A stretch of DNA of 64,000 nt from Bermanella sp036960565 (GCA_036960565.1 JBALXQ010000005.1:1-64000); one strand, 5' to 3'. Positions 26,717-35,573 are shown, counted from the first letter of the stretch. Notes: a model not told the origin generated them from the letters alone. Numbers and translations are program-made.

Positions 26717-26807
26717 TACTTCCTTGTGTTTCCAAGTAAATTTTTAGTGCTTATATAGGGCAAAACCAGGCTGTAATTAAAGCGATTGGTATTGGTAGGT
26801 TGAGTAA

Positions 26808-27233
26808 ATGAGTGAGAGTTTTAGTTGGCCAGTACGGGTCTATTTTGAAGACACTGATGCTGGAGGAATAGTTTACCACGCTCGTTATCTTTATTTTCTT
26901 GAGCGTGCCCGCACAGAATGGTTACGTAAATTAGGCTTTAATCAATCTGAATTAAAACAGCAGGGCGTGGTCTTTGTTGTGCGAGATATGCAAATTAAGT
27001 GGGTGTTGCCAGCTTTACTGGATGAAGCGCTACAGGTTGATGTAAAGGTTCAAAAAGTTAAAAAAGCCTCCTTTTTAATGACGCAGGAAATCCAAATGAA
27101 TGGCCAGCAGAAATTAAAGGCAAGTGTAACAATAGCGTGTTTAAATAGTCACACCATGAAGCCCTTGGCGATTCCTGAAAACATCATTGCGGCTATAAAT
27201 TTCGAAGACTCAAAAGGAGTTAAGAGTGAATGA
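26808..27233 (+). CDS. ybgC: Tol-Pal-associated acyl-CoA thioesterase YbgC
   Basis: A 141-residue 4HBT hot-dog thioesterase. The N-terminal signature YFEDTDAGGIVYHARYLYF contains the catalytic Asp. YbgC enzymes act on acyl-CoA or acyl-ACP and head the tol-pal operon in many Gram-negatives. The stop overlaps the tolQ start by 8 bases, indicating coupling. Confidence 0.95.
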   Translation: MSESFSWPVRVYFEDTDAGGIVYHARYLYFLERARTEWLRKLGFNQSELKQQGVVFVVRDMQIKWVLPALLDEALQVDVKVQKVKKASFLMTQEIQMNGQQKLKASVTIACLNSHTMKPLAIPENIIAAINFEDSKGVKSE

Positions 27234-27948
27234 ACCCATGACCTTATGGTCTCTCATTGCCAGCGCTAGTTTGGTCGTTAAATTTGTCATGCTGGTCTTG
27301 GTGGCTGCCGTTTTTGCTTCCTGGGTGATTATCATTCAGCGTCAACGGGTTTTAAATGCAGCCAGGGCCAATTATGAAGACTTTGAAGATCGCTTCTGGT
27401 CGGGCATGGACTTAAGCCAATTATATCGTGAAATAAATGCCGAGCCAGCAGTGTTTGGTGTTGAGAATATATTTACTGCTGGCTTCCGTGAATTTAGTCG
27501 ATTGCGCCAACAAAGCAACGCAGACCCTGATGCAGTAATGGAAGGTACACAGCGTGCTATGCGTGTGGCCACTACGCGTGAAAGCGAATTGCTGGATCAT
27601 CATTTGTCCTTCCTAGCGACAGTGGGTTCAACCAGTCCCTATATAGGTCTATTTGGAACGGTTTGGGGGATTATGAATAGCTTTAGGGGGCTTGCCAACG
27701 TTCATCAGGCCACCTTGGCCACTGTGGCGCCAGGTATTGCTGAAGCCTTGATTGCAACCGCGATTGGTTTATTTGCTGCGATACCAGCCGTTATTTTTTA
27801 CAATCGGTTTACGACTCGTGTTGATCGCATAGAGACTAATTACGAAACTTTCTCTGAAGAATTTATTAATATTTTGCATCGTCAGGTTCATAAAAAAAAT
27901 AAAGTACCAGCCACTCAAACTCAACCAACGGTAGATGATCATGGCTAA
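27226..27948 (+). CDS. tolQ: Tol-Pal system inner-membrane proton channel subunit TolQ
   Basis: A 240-residue ExbB/TolQ/MotA-family protein. Three membrane helices are visible (about residues 15-35, 135-160 and 170-195), with TVGSTSPYIGLFGTVWGIM in the conserved second helix. The GTG start at 27226 is preferred because AAGGAG lies 6 bases upstream. An in-frame ATG occurs four codons later. With TolR it harvests the proton-motive force to energise TolA. Confidence 0.96.
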   Translation: MNEPMTLWSLIASASLVVKFVMLVLVAAVFASWVIIIQRQRVLNAARANYEDFEDRFWSGMDLSQLYREINAEPAVFGVENIFTAGFREFSRLRQQSNADPDAVMEGTQRAMRVATTRESELLDHHLSFLATVGSTSPYIGLFGTVWGIMNSFRGLANVHQATLATVAPGIAEALIATAIGLFAAIPAVIFYNRFTTRVDRIETNYETFSEEFINILHRQVHKKNKVPATQTQPTVDDHG

Positions 27949-28369
27949 GGGAAAACGTCGTCCTATTGCTGAGATGAATGTGGTGCCTTACATAGATGTT
28001 ATGTTGGTGCTGATGGTTATTTTTATGATTACCGCGCCGGTATTAACCCAAGGGGTTAAAGTAGAGTTGCCTAAAGTGGCTACCCAGCCCATGAACTCGA
28101 CAAAAAATGAAGAACCATTAATCGTTAGCATTAAAAAAAATGGCCAATATATTATCGAAAGGGGGCGCATCGAGGATAAAGCGGCCAGCCTTGATTATGT
28201 GCAAAAATACGTGAGTAAAATATTGAAGCAGCAGCCTGCCACAGATGTGTTGGTACGTGGGGATGAGTCTGTCATGTATGGCAAAGTCATTGCACTGATG
28301 GCTGCTCTGCAGGGTGCTGGAGCGAGCAGTGTGGGCTTGGTAACTGATGTGCCGGAGCCAAGTAAATAA
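27935..28369 (+). CDS. tolR: Tol-Pal system protein TolR
   Basis: A 144-residue ExbD/TolR protein. The N-terminus AEMNVVPYIDVMLVLMVIFMI carries the proton-conducting Asp in the single helix, followed by a periplasmic dimerisation domain (VRGDESVMYGKVIALM). It overlaps the tolQ end by 14 bases, and its TAA overlaps the tolA ATG by one base. Confidence 0.97.
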   Translation: MIMAKGKRRPIAEMNVVPYIDVMLVLMVIFMITAPVLTQGVKVELPKVATQPMNSTKNEEPLIVSIKKNGQYIIERGRIEDKAASLDYVQKYVSKILKQQPATDVLVRGDESVMYGKVIALMAALQGAGASSVGLVTDVPEPSK

Positions 28370-29124
28370 TGCAGCTTTTTCCATTAACGGATCCTCGCAG
28401 CTTTGGTCTTCCAGTGTTAGGTTCCGGGTTGATTATCCTTTTGGTGTTAGTTTTACTCTCAACTAAATGGATGAACACTGAGCCAGTGATTACCAAGGTG
28501 CCAAAGCATATAAATGCAAGGTTAGTGCAGGTTAAGAAGGCTGTGCCTAAAAAAACTATTAAAAAAGTTAAAAAGAAAAAGCCCAAGAAAGTAAAAGCGG
28601 TAAAGAAGCCTGCGCCTAAATTTAAAAAAGTAGTGATAACAAAGAAGGTCGTTAAGAAAGTTGAGGTAAAAAAAACGATCAAGCCGTTGGTGAAAAAAAA
28701 GTCCTTACCTAAGCCAATTCCCTTGCCTGATTCAGATCTTTTTTCGGCGCTTGAAGAAGAAGAGCAAAATAACAATGTAGCCGACTTGCTCAGCAAAGAG
28801 CTTTTATTAAAACAGGCCGATGAAGAGCAAGAGGCCATTATGAGTTATTCTGGGCAAATTAAAGCATTAGTGGAAAGCGTATGGCGTACACCTCCCAGTG
28901 CAAAACATGATGATGAATTGATCTTGAGAATATTTTTGGTCCCGACAGGGGAAGTTATTGACGTACAAATGGTTACCTCCAGTGGTAATCAAGCCTTAGA
29001 TCGCTCAGCTGAGCAGGCTGTGTGGAAAGTAGTTCAATTCCCAGTGCCTAAGGACTTAATTTTATTTGAAAAAGAATTTCGTCAATTTAAATTAAAACTA
29101 CAACCGAGTACGGCAAGATTATGA
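28369..29124 (+). CDS. tolA: Tol-Pal system protein TolA, short Lys/Pro-rich form
   Basis: A 251-residue envelope-spanning protein, much shorter than E. coli TolA (about 420). Domain I is one N-terminal helix (about 17-32). Domain II, about residues 45-120, is a Lys/Val/Pro-rich stretch more like a TonB linker than the long Ala/Glu/Lys helix of enterics. Domain III (from about 155) has the usual VWRTPPSAKHDDELILRIFLVPTGEV and ends in RQFKLKLQPS. The stop overlaps the tolB start (ATGATG). Confidence 0.93.
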   Translation: MQLFPLTDPRSFGLPVLGSGLIILLVLVLLSTKWMNTEPVITKVPKHINARLVQVKKAVPKKTIKKVKKKKPKKVKAVKKPAPKFKKVVITKKVVKKVEVKKTIKPLVKKKSLPKPIPLPDSDLFSALEEEEQNNNVADLLSKELLLKQADEEQEAIMSYSGQIKALVESVWRTPPSAKHDDELILRIFLVPTGEVIDVQMVTSSGNQALDRSAEQAVWKVVQFPVPKDLILFEKEFRQFKLKLQPSTARL

Positions 29125-30410
29125 TGAAACGGTTTATATGGTTGTGCCTTATATTGGTTTCAGTTTCTGCAAAGGCTGAGCTGACTATTGAAATCACTCA
29201 AGGGATCGCATCCTCTATTCCCATTTCAGTAGTGCCGATGAAATGGAGTGGTACTACTGAGTTACCAGAAAATATAGCGGGTATTGTTCGTAGTGATTTA
29301 GAGCGCAGTGGTCACTTTTCGGTGTTATCTCCTGATGATATGTTGAGTCATCCAAGTGAGCTTGAGGATGTTTATTTCCGTGACTGGCGCTTGCTAAAGC
29401 AGGAGTACGTCGTGATCGCTCAAATTAAGCTTAATGGCCAAGATCAGTATCAAATTCGTTATCAGTTGTTTGACGTGTTTAACGAAAGAGAGGTGTTGAC
29501 CCAAACCCTGACTGCTAAAGCTAACCAGTTAAGGGATATTGCTCATCGGATTAGTGATGAAATCTACGAACAGCTCACGGGGATTCGAGGGGTATTTTCA
29601 ACTAGGATCGCTTATGTAACGACTAACCCGATGCGTACCCATTTCAATTTGGCCATTGCTGATAGCGATGGCGCTCGTGAAAAGGTGGTGATGAGTTCTA
29701 AATATTCAATTTTTTCACCTGCTTGGTCTCCAGATGGCAAGCGTTTAGCCTATGTGTTGCTTGAGGACAGCGGCAGCAAGGTTTATGTTCAGGATCTCGC
29801 AACGGGTGATAAACAGCTGGTTAGTGCGAATAAAGGGATTAATAGTGCACCTGCTTTTTCTCCAGACGGGAACAAATTGGCTTTGGTGCTCTCCAAAGAC
29901 GGTAATCCCGAAATCTATGTGGTGGATTTAACCACTCGGCATTGGATAAGGGTTACCAATCATTACGCTATTGATACCGAACCTAACTGGATGCCAGATG
30001 GCCAGCATATTATATTCACTAGCGGGCGCGCGGGAAAACCGCAGATTTATCGAGTTAGCCTAGAAAGTGGCTATATAGAGAGATTAACGTTTGAAGGAAG
30101 TTACAATGCCAGGGCACGATTGGCTCAGGATGGTAGATTCCTAGTGATGGTGCATCAGAGCGCAAAAGGAGAACCGTTTCGCATTGCTTCTATGGACTTA
30201 ACCAGAGGGTTGTTGCAGATCTTGACTTCGGACACATTTCTGGACGAGTCGCCTAGTGTCTCTCCTAATGGAGTTATGGTAATGTATGCCGCAAAATACA
30301 ATAAACGTAGCATACTGGCTGCAGTTTCTGTTGATGGTGATGTGAAGTTCTTGGTGCCTTCCAAAAGTGGCGATGTTAGAGAGCCCGCATGGGGCCCATA
30401 TTTAAATTAG
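29121..30410 (+). CDS. tolB: Tol-Pal system periplasmic beta-propeller TolB
   Basis: A 429-residue exported protein. Signal peptide to about AKA-EL. The N-terminal D1 domain (20-155) is followed by a six-bladed WD40-like propeller with repeated SPDGKRLAYV, SPDGNKLALV, MPDGQHIIFTSGR and SPNGVMVMYA units. It binds Pal and the colicin-type/TolA partners. The coding end overlaps the region before pal. Confidence 0.97.
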   Translation: MMKRFIWLCLILVSVSAKAELTIEITQGIASSIPISVVPMKWSGTTELPENIAGIVRSDLERSGHFSVLSPDDMLSHPSELEDVYFRDWRLLKQEYVVIAQIKLNGQDQYQIRYQLFDVFNEREVLTQTLTAKANQLRDIAHRISDEIYEQLTGIRGVFSTRIAYVTTNPMRTHFNLAIADSDGAREKVVMSSKYSIFSPAWSPDGKRLAYVLLEDSGSKVYVQDLATGDKQLVSANKGINSAPAFSPDGNKLALVLSKDGNPEIYVVDLTTRHWIRVTNHYAIDTEPNWMPDGQHIIFTSGRAGKPQIYRVSLESGYIERLTFEGSYNARARLAQDGRFLVMVHQSAKGEPFRIASMDLTRGLLQILTSDTFLDESPSVSPNGVMVMYAAKYNKRSILAAVSVDGDVKFLVPSKSGDVREPAWGPYLN

Positions 30411-30439
30411 AATACATATATGAATTCAGGGTTATGAAC

Positions 30440-30985
30440 ATGCAATTAAATAAATTATTCGCTTTATCAGTGCTTTCTTTGGCGATCATGGGTTGTGAAA
30501 GTACTAGTAGTATTTCAGATGACTCAGCTTCAATAAATGGGGCTGTGATTGAAGAGAGTCAAACACAACCTGTTGGCGATAACGGCAGTGTAGATGTGGT
30601 TACTGAAGAACACGCAGAAGCTGTGGCAGATCCTTTATTGGAACAAAAAGTTATTTATTTTGGCTATGATCGTGCAGAGATTCTTCCTGAATTTAAAGAA
30701 GTTTTAAATGCTCACGCTAAATTTTTGGTGGCCAATCCTCAATCCAGTATTGTTTTTGAAGGCCATTGTGATGAGCGTGGCACGGTTGAATACAACTTGG
30801 CTTTGGGTGAAAGGCGTGCCAACTCAGTTAAGTCCTATCTGGTTGTTCAGGGTGTAAGCCCAAGTCAACTTGATAGTGTGAGTTTCGGTGAAGAGCGTCC
30901 TGCTATGATTGGCTCAGAAGAGTCTATATGGTCTCAGAACCGTCGTGCAGAAATCAACTATCGAACAGCAGTGGCTAATTACTAA
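30440..30985 (+). CDS. pal: Peptidoglycan-associated lipoprotein Pal, first copy
   Basis: A 181-residue outer-membrane lipoprotein. ATG 30440 is chosen because it starts like the second copy (MQLNKLFA) and has AGGG upstream. Earlier in-frame starts would add residues before the signal. The lipobox is LAIMGC. A Ser/Glu-rich linker precedes the OmpA-like domain with FEGHCDERGTVEYNLALGERRAN (Asp and Arg of the diaminopimelate site) and a final QNRRAEI. A paralogue follows 52 bp later. Confidence 0.95.
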   Translation: MQLNKLFALSVLSLAIMGCESTSSISDDSASINGAVIEESQTQPVGDNGSVDVVTEEHAEAVADPLLEQKVIYFGYDRAEILPEFKEVLNAHAKFLVANPQSSIVFEGHCDERGTVEYNLALGERRANSVKSYLVVQGVSPSQLDSVSFGEERPAMIGSEESIWSQNRRAEINYRTAVANY

Positions 30986-31037
30986 TTTGGCGTTAGCCAG
31001 AGATAATCATAAATTTTAAGAAAATACGGTAATAAAA

Positions 31038-31571
31038 ATGCAATTAAACAAACTTTTCGCAGTTTCCCTGCTTTCTGTCGCGATTATGGGTTGCGCAAGT
31101 GGAGGGGGTACTGAAGACAGTGCTTCAACTACAGAGACTGTTGTGGAAGAGAGTCAAACGCAGGCTGTTCCAGAATCACCAGGTGTAGACGTGGTGACTG
31201 AGGAGCAGGTTGAAGTGCAGGCAGAAAATCCTTTGCTAAAACAGACGTTGGTGTATTTTGGGTATGATCGTTCCGAAATTCGTCCTGAATTTAAGGATGT
31301 ATTAAATGCTCATGCTGAATACCTGATTTCTAACCCTCAGGCTCGAATTGTATTGGAAGGGAACTGCGATGAGCGCGGCTCTGTTGAATATAACCTAGCT
31401 TTGGGTGAGCGTCGTGCTAATACAGTTAAGCGCTATTTAGTTGTTCAGGGTGTTAACCCGCGTCAGTTGGAGAGTGTTAGCTTTGGTGAAGAGCGTCCAG
31501 CCATGATGGGCTCTAGCGAAGCCAGCTGGGCTAAAAATCGCCGTACTGAAATTAAGTATCAAGCTCGATAA
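31038..31571 (+). CDS. pal: Peptidoglycan-associated lipoprotein Pal, second tandem copy
   Basis: A 177-residue paralogue of the upstream gene, with the same signal (MQLNKLFAVSLLSVAIMGC) and the same OmpA-like domain (LNAHAEYL, LALGERRAN, SFGEERPAM). The segment before DERG is EGNC here but EGHC in the first copy, so a His is replaced by Asn. The linkers differ most. Asp and Arg ligands for peptidoglycan remain. The TAA overlaps the cpoB ATG by one base. The duplication is old, because the coding sequences have diverged clearly. Confidence 0.95.
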   Translation: MQLNKLFAVSLLSVAIMGCASGGGTEDSASTTETVVEESQTQAVPESPGVDVVTEEQVEVQAENPLLKQTLVYFGYDRSEIRPEFKDVLNAHAEYLISNPQARIVLEGNCDERGSVEYNLALGERRANTVKRYLVVQGVNPRQLESVSFGEERPAMMGSSEASWAKNRRTEIKYQAR

Positions 31572-32326
31572 TGACAAAAAATCATAAGACGCATCTATTA
31601 CCTTTAGCGGTGGTTGGTATTTTTGCTGGAGTGTCTGTACAGGCAGATACTTGGTCATCTATACCTGATGCTGCGAAGAGTGCTTCCAAAGCTCCTCCTG
31701 AAGAGCAGGCGGCAACAGTTAGCTCAGGCTCTGTTGCAGGTAGTTATGCTAATCAGCTTCTATTTAGTGAAATAGAGCTGCTTAAGCAGGAGCTTCAAAA
31801 GCTGCAGTCTAAGGTAGAAGAGCAGTCTTATGAGCTTAACAAGCTAAAAAGTGAACAGAAAGAGCGTTACCTAGATTTGGATAGACGTGTTGGGTTGTTA
31901 TTAAACTCAGGCGTCAAGACATCACAGGTCGATACAGATGTTCAGGGTAAGTTAAATTATGATACTGCTTTTGAACTTATGAAGGGCCGTAAGCTAGATG
32001 AGGCTGTTGTGGCATTTAAGCAGTTTTTACAGCTACACCCTAAAAGCTCTTTGGTGGTAAATGGTTATTATTGGCTGGGCCAGATTTATTATAAGCAAGC
32101 TAATCTAGATGAAGCTAGGAAAGCATTCCTAATTGTTAAGAATCAATTCCCTGATCATGCCAAGGCAGCAGATTCCAGATATAAGCTGGGTGTAGTGCTG
32201 CACCGCTTGGGCGATGATGCTCAGGCTAAGAGTCTTTTGCAGGCGGTTGTTAAGCAGTATGGCGATTCTGCTAGTGCTCGATTTGCCAGTAAATACTTAA
32301 AAGAAAATTTCCCCTTAGCTCGTTAA
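31571..32326 (+). CDS. cpoB: Cell division coordinator CpoB (YbgF)
   Basis: A 251-residue periplasmic protein linking Tol-Pal with peptidoglycan synthesis at the septum. It has a signal peptide (to about VQA-DT), an N-terminal coiled coil (ELLKQELQKLQSKVEEQSYELNKLK, about 57-90) for trimerisation and three C-terminal TPR repeats (AFELMKGRKLDEAVVAFKQFL, GYYWLGQIYYKQANLDEARKAF, and KLGVVLHRLGDDAQAKSLL). It is the final gene of the tol-pal operon. Confidence 0.95.
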   Translation: MTKNHKTHLLPLAVVGIFAGVSVQADTWSSIPDAAKSASKAPPEEQAATVSSGSVAGSYANQLLFSEIELLKQELQKLQSKVEEQSYELNKLKSEQKERYLDLDRRVGLLLNSGVKTSQVDTDVQGKLNYDTAFELMKGRKLDEAVVAFKQFLQLHPKSSLVVNGYYWLGQIYYKQANLDEARKAFLIVKNQFPDHAKAADSRYKLGVVLHRLGDDAQAKSLLQAVVKQYGDSASARFASKYLKENFPLAR

Positions 32327-32563
32327 AGCCAACCCCTAGCTAGTACCAGGTTTTAACTCTTATTAGTCCTTGGTTTTAGTGAGGGCTCGCTTCATTATCT
32401 TCCTTTGCTGGAATTAGCTTGTTTATTGATCGTTTTCTGGGTTGATCGCTTTGGAATTTCTAAATCATTGAAAACTATTAGTTTTTTTCGGTTTATTAGT
32501 AATTAATTTATATTAGGGGGTTGTTTTAATCCCGAGAAATAGTATTATTTGCGCCCGCTTTGG
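32327..32563 (+). other. Gap between cpoB and the first tRNA-Lys
   Basis: No gene is visible in these 237 bp. Pseudomonas carries queE and queC between cpoB and tRNA-Lys, as I recall. They are missing here, with no recognisable remnant. The stretch ends in the tRNA promoter. Confidence 0.5.
32521..32548 (+). promoter_or_regulatory. Promoter of the first tRNA-Lys
   Basis: -35 TTGTTT (32521-32526), a 16-bp spacer and -10 TATTAT (32543-32548), followed by the GC-rich discriminator GCGCCCGC. Such discriminators mark stringently controlled stable-RNA promoters. Confidence 0.7.
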
Positions 32564-32639
32564 GGGTCGTTAGCTCAGTTGGTAGAGCAGTTGACTTTTA
32601 ATCAATTGGTCGCTGGTTCGAATCCAGCACGACCCACCA
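32564..32639 (+). tRNA. tRNA-Lys (UUU), copy 1
   Basis: A 76-base cloverleaf with encoded CCA. Acceptor GGGTCGT pairs with ACGACCC. The anticodon loop is CTTTTAA with anticodon TTT, and the T arm contains GGTTCGAATCC. It differs from copies 2 and 3 only at acceptor pair 4:69, which is T-A here and C-G there. Confidence 0.98.
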
Positions 32640-32694
32640 ACCCAAGCGGGGTAAGTATCTTCGGATGCTGCTAGAAAAAGTGGTTATTTTGAAT

Positions 32695-32770
32695 GGGCCG
32701 TTAGCTCAGTTGGTAGAGCAGTTGACTTTTAATCAATTGGTCGCTGGTTCGAATCCAGCACGGCCCACCA
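32695..32770 (+). tRNA. tRNA-Lys (UUU), copy 2
   Basis: A 76-base gene with acceptor GGGCCGT/ACGGCCC, anticodon TTT and encoded CCA. No separate promoter is visible in the 55-bp gap after copy 1, so it is probably co-transcribed with it. Confidence 0.98.
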
Positions 32771-32800
32771 TTCAAAATTAAAGATAAGTTATTGATAGTG

Positions 32801-32828
32801 TTGACATTTCAAATAACTTAGGTAGTAT
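32801..32828 (+). promoter_or_regulatory. Separate promoter of the third tRNA-Lys
   Basis: A perfect -35 TTGACA (32801-32806), a 16-bp spacer and -10 TAGTAT (32823-32828), 16 bases before the tRNA 5' end. The third copy can therefore be expressed independently. Confidence 0.8.
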
Positions 32829-32844
32829 ACGCCACACCAGTTTA

Positions 32845-32920
32845 GGGCCGTTAGCTCAGTTGGTAGAGCAGTTGACTTTTAATCAATTGGTCGCTGGTTC
32901 GAATCCAGCACGGCCCACCA
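32845..32920 (+). tRNA. tRNA-Lys (UUU), copy 3
   Basis: Identical over its full 76 bases to copy 2. It is followed directly by an intrinsic terminator. Confidence 0.98.
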
Positions 32921-32924
32921 TATT

Positions 32925-32959
32925 AAAAAGGCAGAGTTTAAATACTCTGCCTTTTTTTT
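32925..32959 (+). terminator. Intrinsic terminator of the tRNA-Lys cluster
   Basis: An 8-bp stem GGCAGAGT/ACTCTGCC with a 6-base loop, five A before and eight T after. It lies 4 bases behind the last tRNA. Confidence 0.95.
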
Positions 32960-33065
32960 GCTTAAAATTTGACGAGGACAGGCGGTTTAAAATTGGACAT
33001 AAATGTCTTTGTTTTATGTTAAAGTCTTTCCCCGTTTTTAATCTCTACTCTATCTAGAACGCCTT

Positions 33066-34145
33066 ATGACTCAGCCCAATTCAGAATCTCAAATATCTGT
33101 TAATACATGGATCCAAAATCATTTTGAGTCCGGCTCGCAAAGTAATCTGACTGCAGAGCAGATGTCGGATTATGTCGACAAAATCAAGGTTCTGCTGAAA
33201 GAGAAAAATGCTGTTTTAGTTGCTCACTATTATACCGACCCGGTTTTGCAGGCTTTGGCAGATGAAACGGGCGGCTGTGTGGCAGATTCTCTTGAAATGG
33301 CGCGCTTTGGTCGGGACCATGAGGCACAAACCTTGGTTGTGGCAGGCGTTAAATTTATGGGAGAAACCTCAAAAATATTAAGCCCTGAAAAGCGTGTATT
33401 AATGCCCAATCTGGAAGCAACTTGCTCGCTTGATATTGGCTGTCCTATTGATGAATTTAGTGCTTTTTGCGATCAGCACCCGGATCGTAAGGTCGTGGTT
33501 TATGCGAATACTTCCACGGAAGTTAAGGCTCGAGCTGATTGGGTGGTTACATCCAGCATTGCGTTGGAAATAGTACAGAGCCTAATGGATCAAGGAGAGA
33601 AGATTGTGTGGGGGCCAGATAAGCACTTGGGCAGCTACATTCAGCGTATGACAGGTGCGGACATGTTGATGTGGAATGGCGCTTGTATCGTGCATGATGA
33701 GTTTAAGGCGAAAGGGCTTCAGGACTTACAGAAAGTGCATCCAGATGCTGCTGTGTTGGTGCACCCGGAGTCTCCCGAGTCGGTTGTGTTGATGGCGGAT
33801 GTTGTAGGTAGTACATCTCAGATTATTAAGGCGGCTCAAGAGCTCCCTAATGAAAAATTCATTGTGGCTACCGATAAAGCTATTTTCTATAAGATGCAGC
33901 AGATGGCCCCTGGTAAGTTGTTTATTGAGGCTCCGACCGGAGGGTCTGGTGCCAATTGTAAGAGTTGTGCGCATTGCCCTTGGATGGCTATGAATGATTT
34001 GCAGAATCTGCATGACTGCTTGAGTGAGGGTTTAAATGAGGTAGTGGTGCCTGAAGCCACAGCCGATAAGGCCATGGTTTCACTTAATAGGATGCTAGAC
34101 TTTGCAAAAGAACATGGAGTGCAAAGTCAGGGGCGTAGCTTCTAA
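33066..34145 (+). CDS. nadA: Quinolinate synthase NadA
   Basis: A 359-residue 4Fe-4S enzyme condensing iminoaspartate with dihydroxyacetone phosphate in NAD synthesis. The family blocks are VAHYYTDPVLQALADETGG, GVKFMGETSKILSP, TCSLDIGCP, YANTS and the C-terminal SCAHCPWMAMN, which supply the cluster cysteines. The stop codon abuts the stop of the convergent bepA gene with no base between. nadB is not in the window. Confidence 0.97.
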   Translation: MTQPNSESQISVNTWIQNHFESGSQSNLTAEQMSDYVDKIKVLLKEKNAVLVAHYYTDPVLQALADETGGCVADSLEMARFGRDHEAQTLVVAGVKFMGETSKILSPEKRVLMPNLEATCSLDIGCPIDEFSAFCDQHPDRKVVVYANTSTEVKARADWVVTSSIALEIVQSLMDQGEKIVWGPDKHLGSYIQRMTGADMLMWNGACIVHDEFKAKGLQDLQKVHPDAAVLVHPESPESVVLMADVVGSTSQIIKAAQELPNEKFIVATDKAIFYKMQQMAPGKLFIEAPTGGSGANCKSCAHCPWMAMNDLQNLHDCLSEGLNEVVVPEATADKAMVSLNRMLDFAKEHGVQSQGRSF

Positions 34146-35573
34146 TTAAATTTTGATCTCTTCCTTGCTGGCTGAGATATCTCTTGCCCGTTGTTCTATG
34201 CGGGCTGATACCAAGTAATTTCCTTTGCTTATTTTTAATGCGCTCTCGAGCTGTTTGAGGGCCTTGTCCGTTTGACCGTTAAGGTATAAGTATTCTGCTC
34301 TGGCTCTGTAAAGGGCAACTGTGTTGCCCGATTTCCCTTCCACTTCGCTAAGTTTTTGCCATACGCTTGGATCGTTTTTTCGTATTTGAGAGTGCCTCCT
34401 TAACTCTAGTGCTGCTTGGTGCAATTGATTCTCTTCAATTAAAAGGTCGGCATAGGTCATGGTGAGAGGGTGGTTGTCTGGGTTGAGTATTAATAACTCA
34501 TTCAGTTGTTTAAGGGCTTTGTCTTTTTTACCTACATTAAACAATATTTGTGCATTTAAAATTTGAAAGCTGATGCGATTTTTGTCATGCAATATGAGGG
34601 CATTAGATTGAACTAGGGCTTGTCGATACTTTTTTTGCTCCATTAATAATAGAGCAATAGCGTATTGGATGATGGGCTTTTGGTTTTCATCCTTGTTGTT
34701 TCGCAGTTGATCCTGATAGTGCGCAAGATTATGACTCTGCTTTAAATATTGAATTTGTAAACGTGTGCGCATAAGTAGAAATTCCATGTCCTGCTCTAGA
34801 ATGTCTCCTTTGATAGTGTCAGCTCGGCCGGCTGCGTCACTAACGCGATTCTCAGTTACAGGGTGGGTGAGCAGGAACTCTGGAGGGCGTTCGCTGTACT
34901 TGTGTGCGTCGTACATCTGCCTAAACATGTTGGGCATGCCTTGAGGGTCGAATTGGGCACCAGCCAGGGTGTGGATGCCTATTCTATCTGCTTCTCTTTC
35001 CCAGTCCCGACTATAGCTTAATGCCCATTGTGTGGCGGCGGCCTGGCTGGTCATGAGGCCTGCAAAGCCTGCTTCGGTATTGTTGGTGGCTAGAAGCATA
35101 ATGCTGCCTAGTAATGTTGCCATGGCAATGGGGGCCTGTTTACGGCCTTCCTCAACTTGTCTGGCAAAATGGCGCTGGCTTAAGTGGGCCAGCTCGTGAG
35201 CCAGTACTGCCGCAAATTGTGCTTCGGTTTTGGCGTGTAAGAATAAACCCGCGTTAATTCCTATCACACCACCTGGCACGGCAAAGGCATTGAGTTGCTT
35301 GTTGTCTAAAAGAATAATCTCAAAACGACGGTCACTTACTTGGCTGTGACTGGCTAGGCGATAAATTAAGTTCTCGCTGAATTCTGTGAGCACTGGGATA
35401 TTTAACGTGTCAGCTTGTCGGCGTAGATTGCGCAGCCAGGCCCTGCCTAATACGTGCTCTTGCTGGATTGAGATTAAGCCCGAAGTAGCATCGCCTAAAC
35501 GAGGAAGGTCGTTGTTTGCGCCATAGCTGTGCAGGCTAAATACATATACTGCGAGGGCTAGAATGTAGGGCAT
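34146..35573 (-). CDS. bepA: Periplasmic M48 metalloprotease/chaperone BepA
   Basis: A 475-residue outer-membrane quality-control protein (BepA/YfgC). It has a short signal peptide (cleavage near SYG-AN), zinc motif HELAH at 126-130 and the third ligand Glu194 in WEREADRIG. The C-terminal half has several TPR-like repeats (RQALVQSNALILHD, KALKQLNELLILNPDN, KALKQLESALKISKGN). It assists LptD maturation and degrades misassembled BamA substrates in E. coli. AAGGAG lies 4 bases before the ATG. Confidence 0.93.
   Translation of the reverse strand: MPYILALAVYVFSLHSYGANNDLPRLGDATSGLISIQQEHVLGRAWLRNLRRQADTLNIPVLTEFSENLIYRLASHSQVSDRRFEIILLDNKQLNAFAVPGGVIGINAGLFLHAKTEAQFAAVLAHELAHLSQRHFARQVEEGRKQAPIAMATLLGSIMLLATNNTEAGFAGLMTSQAAATQWALSYSRDWEREADRIGIHTLAGAQFDPQGMPNMFRQMYDAHKYSERPPEFLLTHPVTENRVSDAAGRADTIKGDILEQDMEFLLMRTRLQIQYLKQSHNLAHYQDQLRNNKDENQKPIIQYAIALLLMEQKKYRQALVQSNALILHDKNRISFQILNAQILFNVGKKDKALKQLNELLILNPDNHPLTMTYADLLIEENQLHQAALELRRHSQIRKNDPSVWQKLSEVEGKSGNTVALYRARAEYLYLNGQTDKALKQLESALKISKGNYLVSARIEQRARDISASKEEIKI

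Noticed and set aside
28287..28838. 183-codon minus-strand frame opposite tolA
   Set aside because: Its Phe/Thr-rich sequence is the antisense of the TolA lysine-rich linker, inside a coupled operon.
32860..33057. Open frame of 65 codons across the third tRNA-Lys
   Set aside because: It lies over the tRNA and the terminator and owes its open frame to them.
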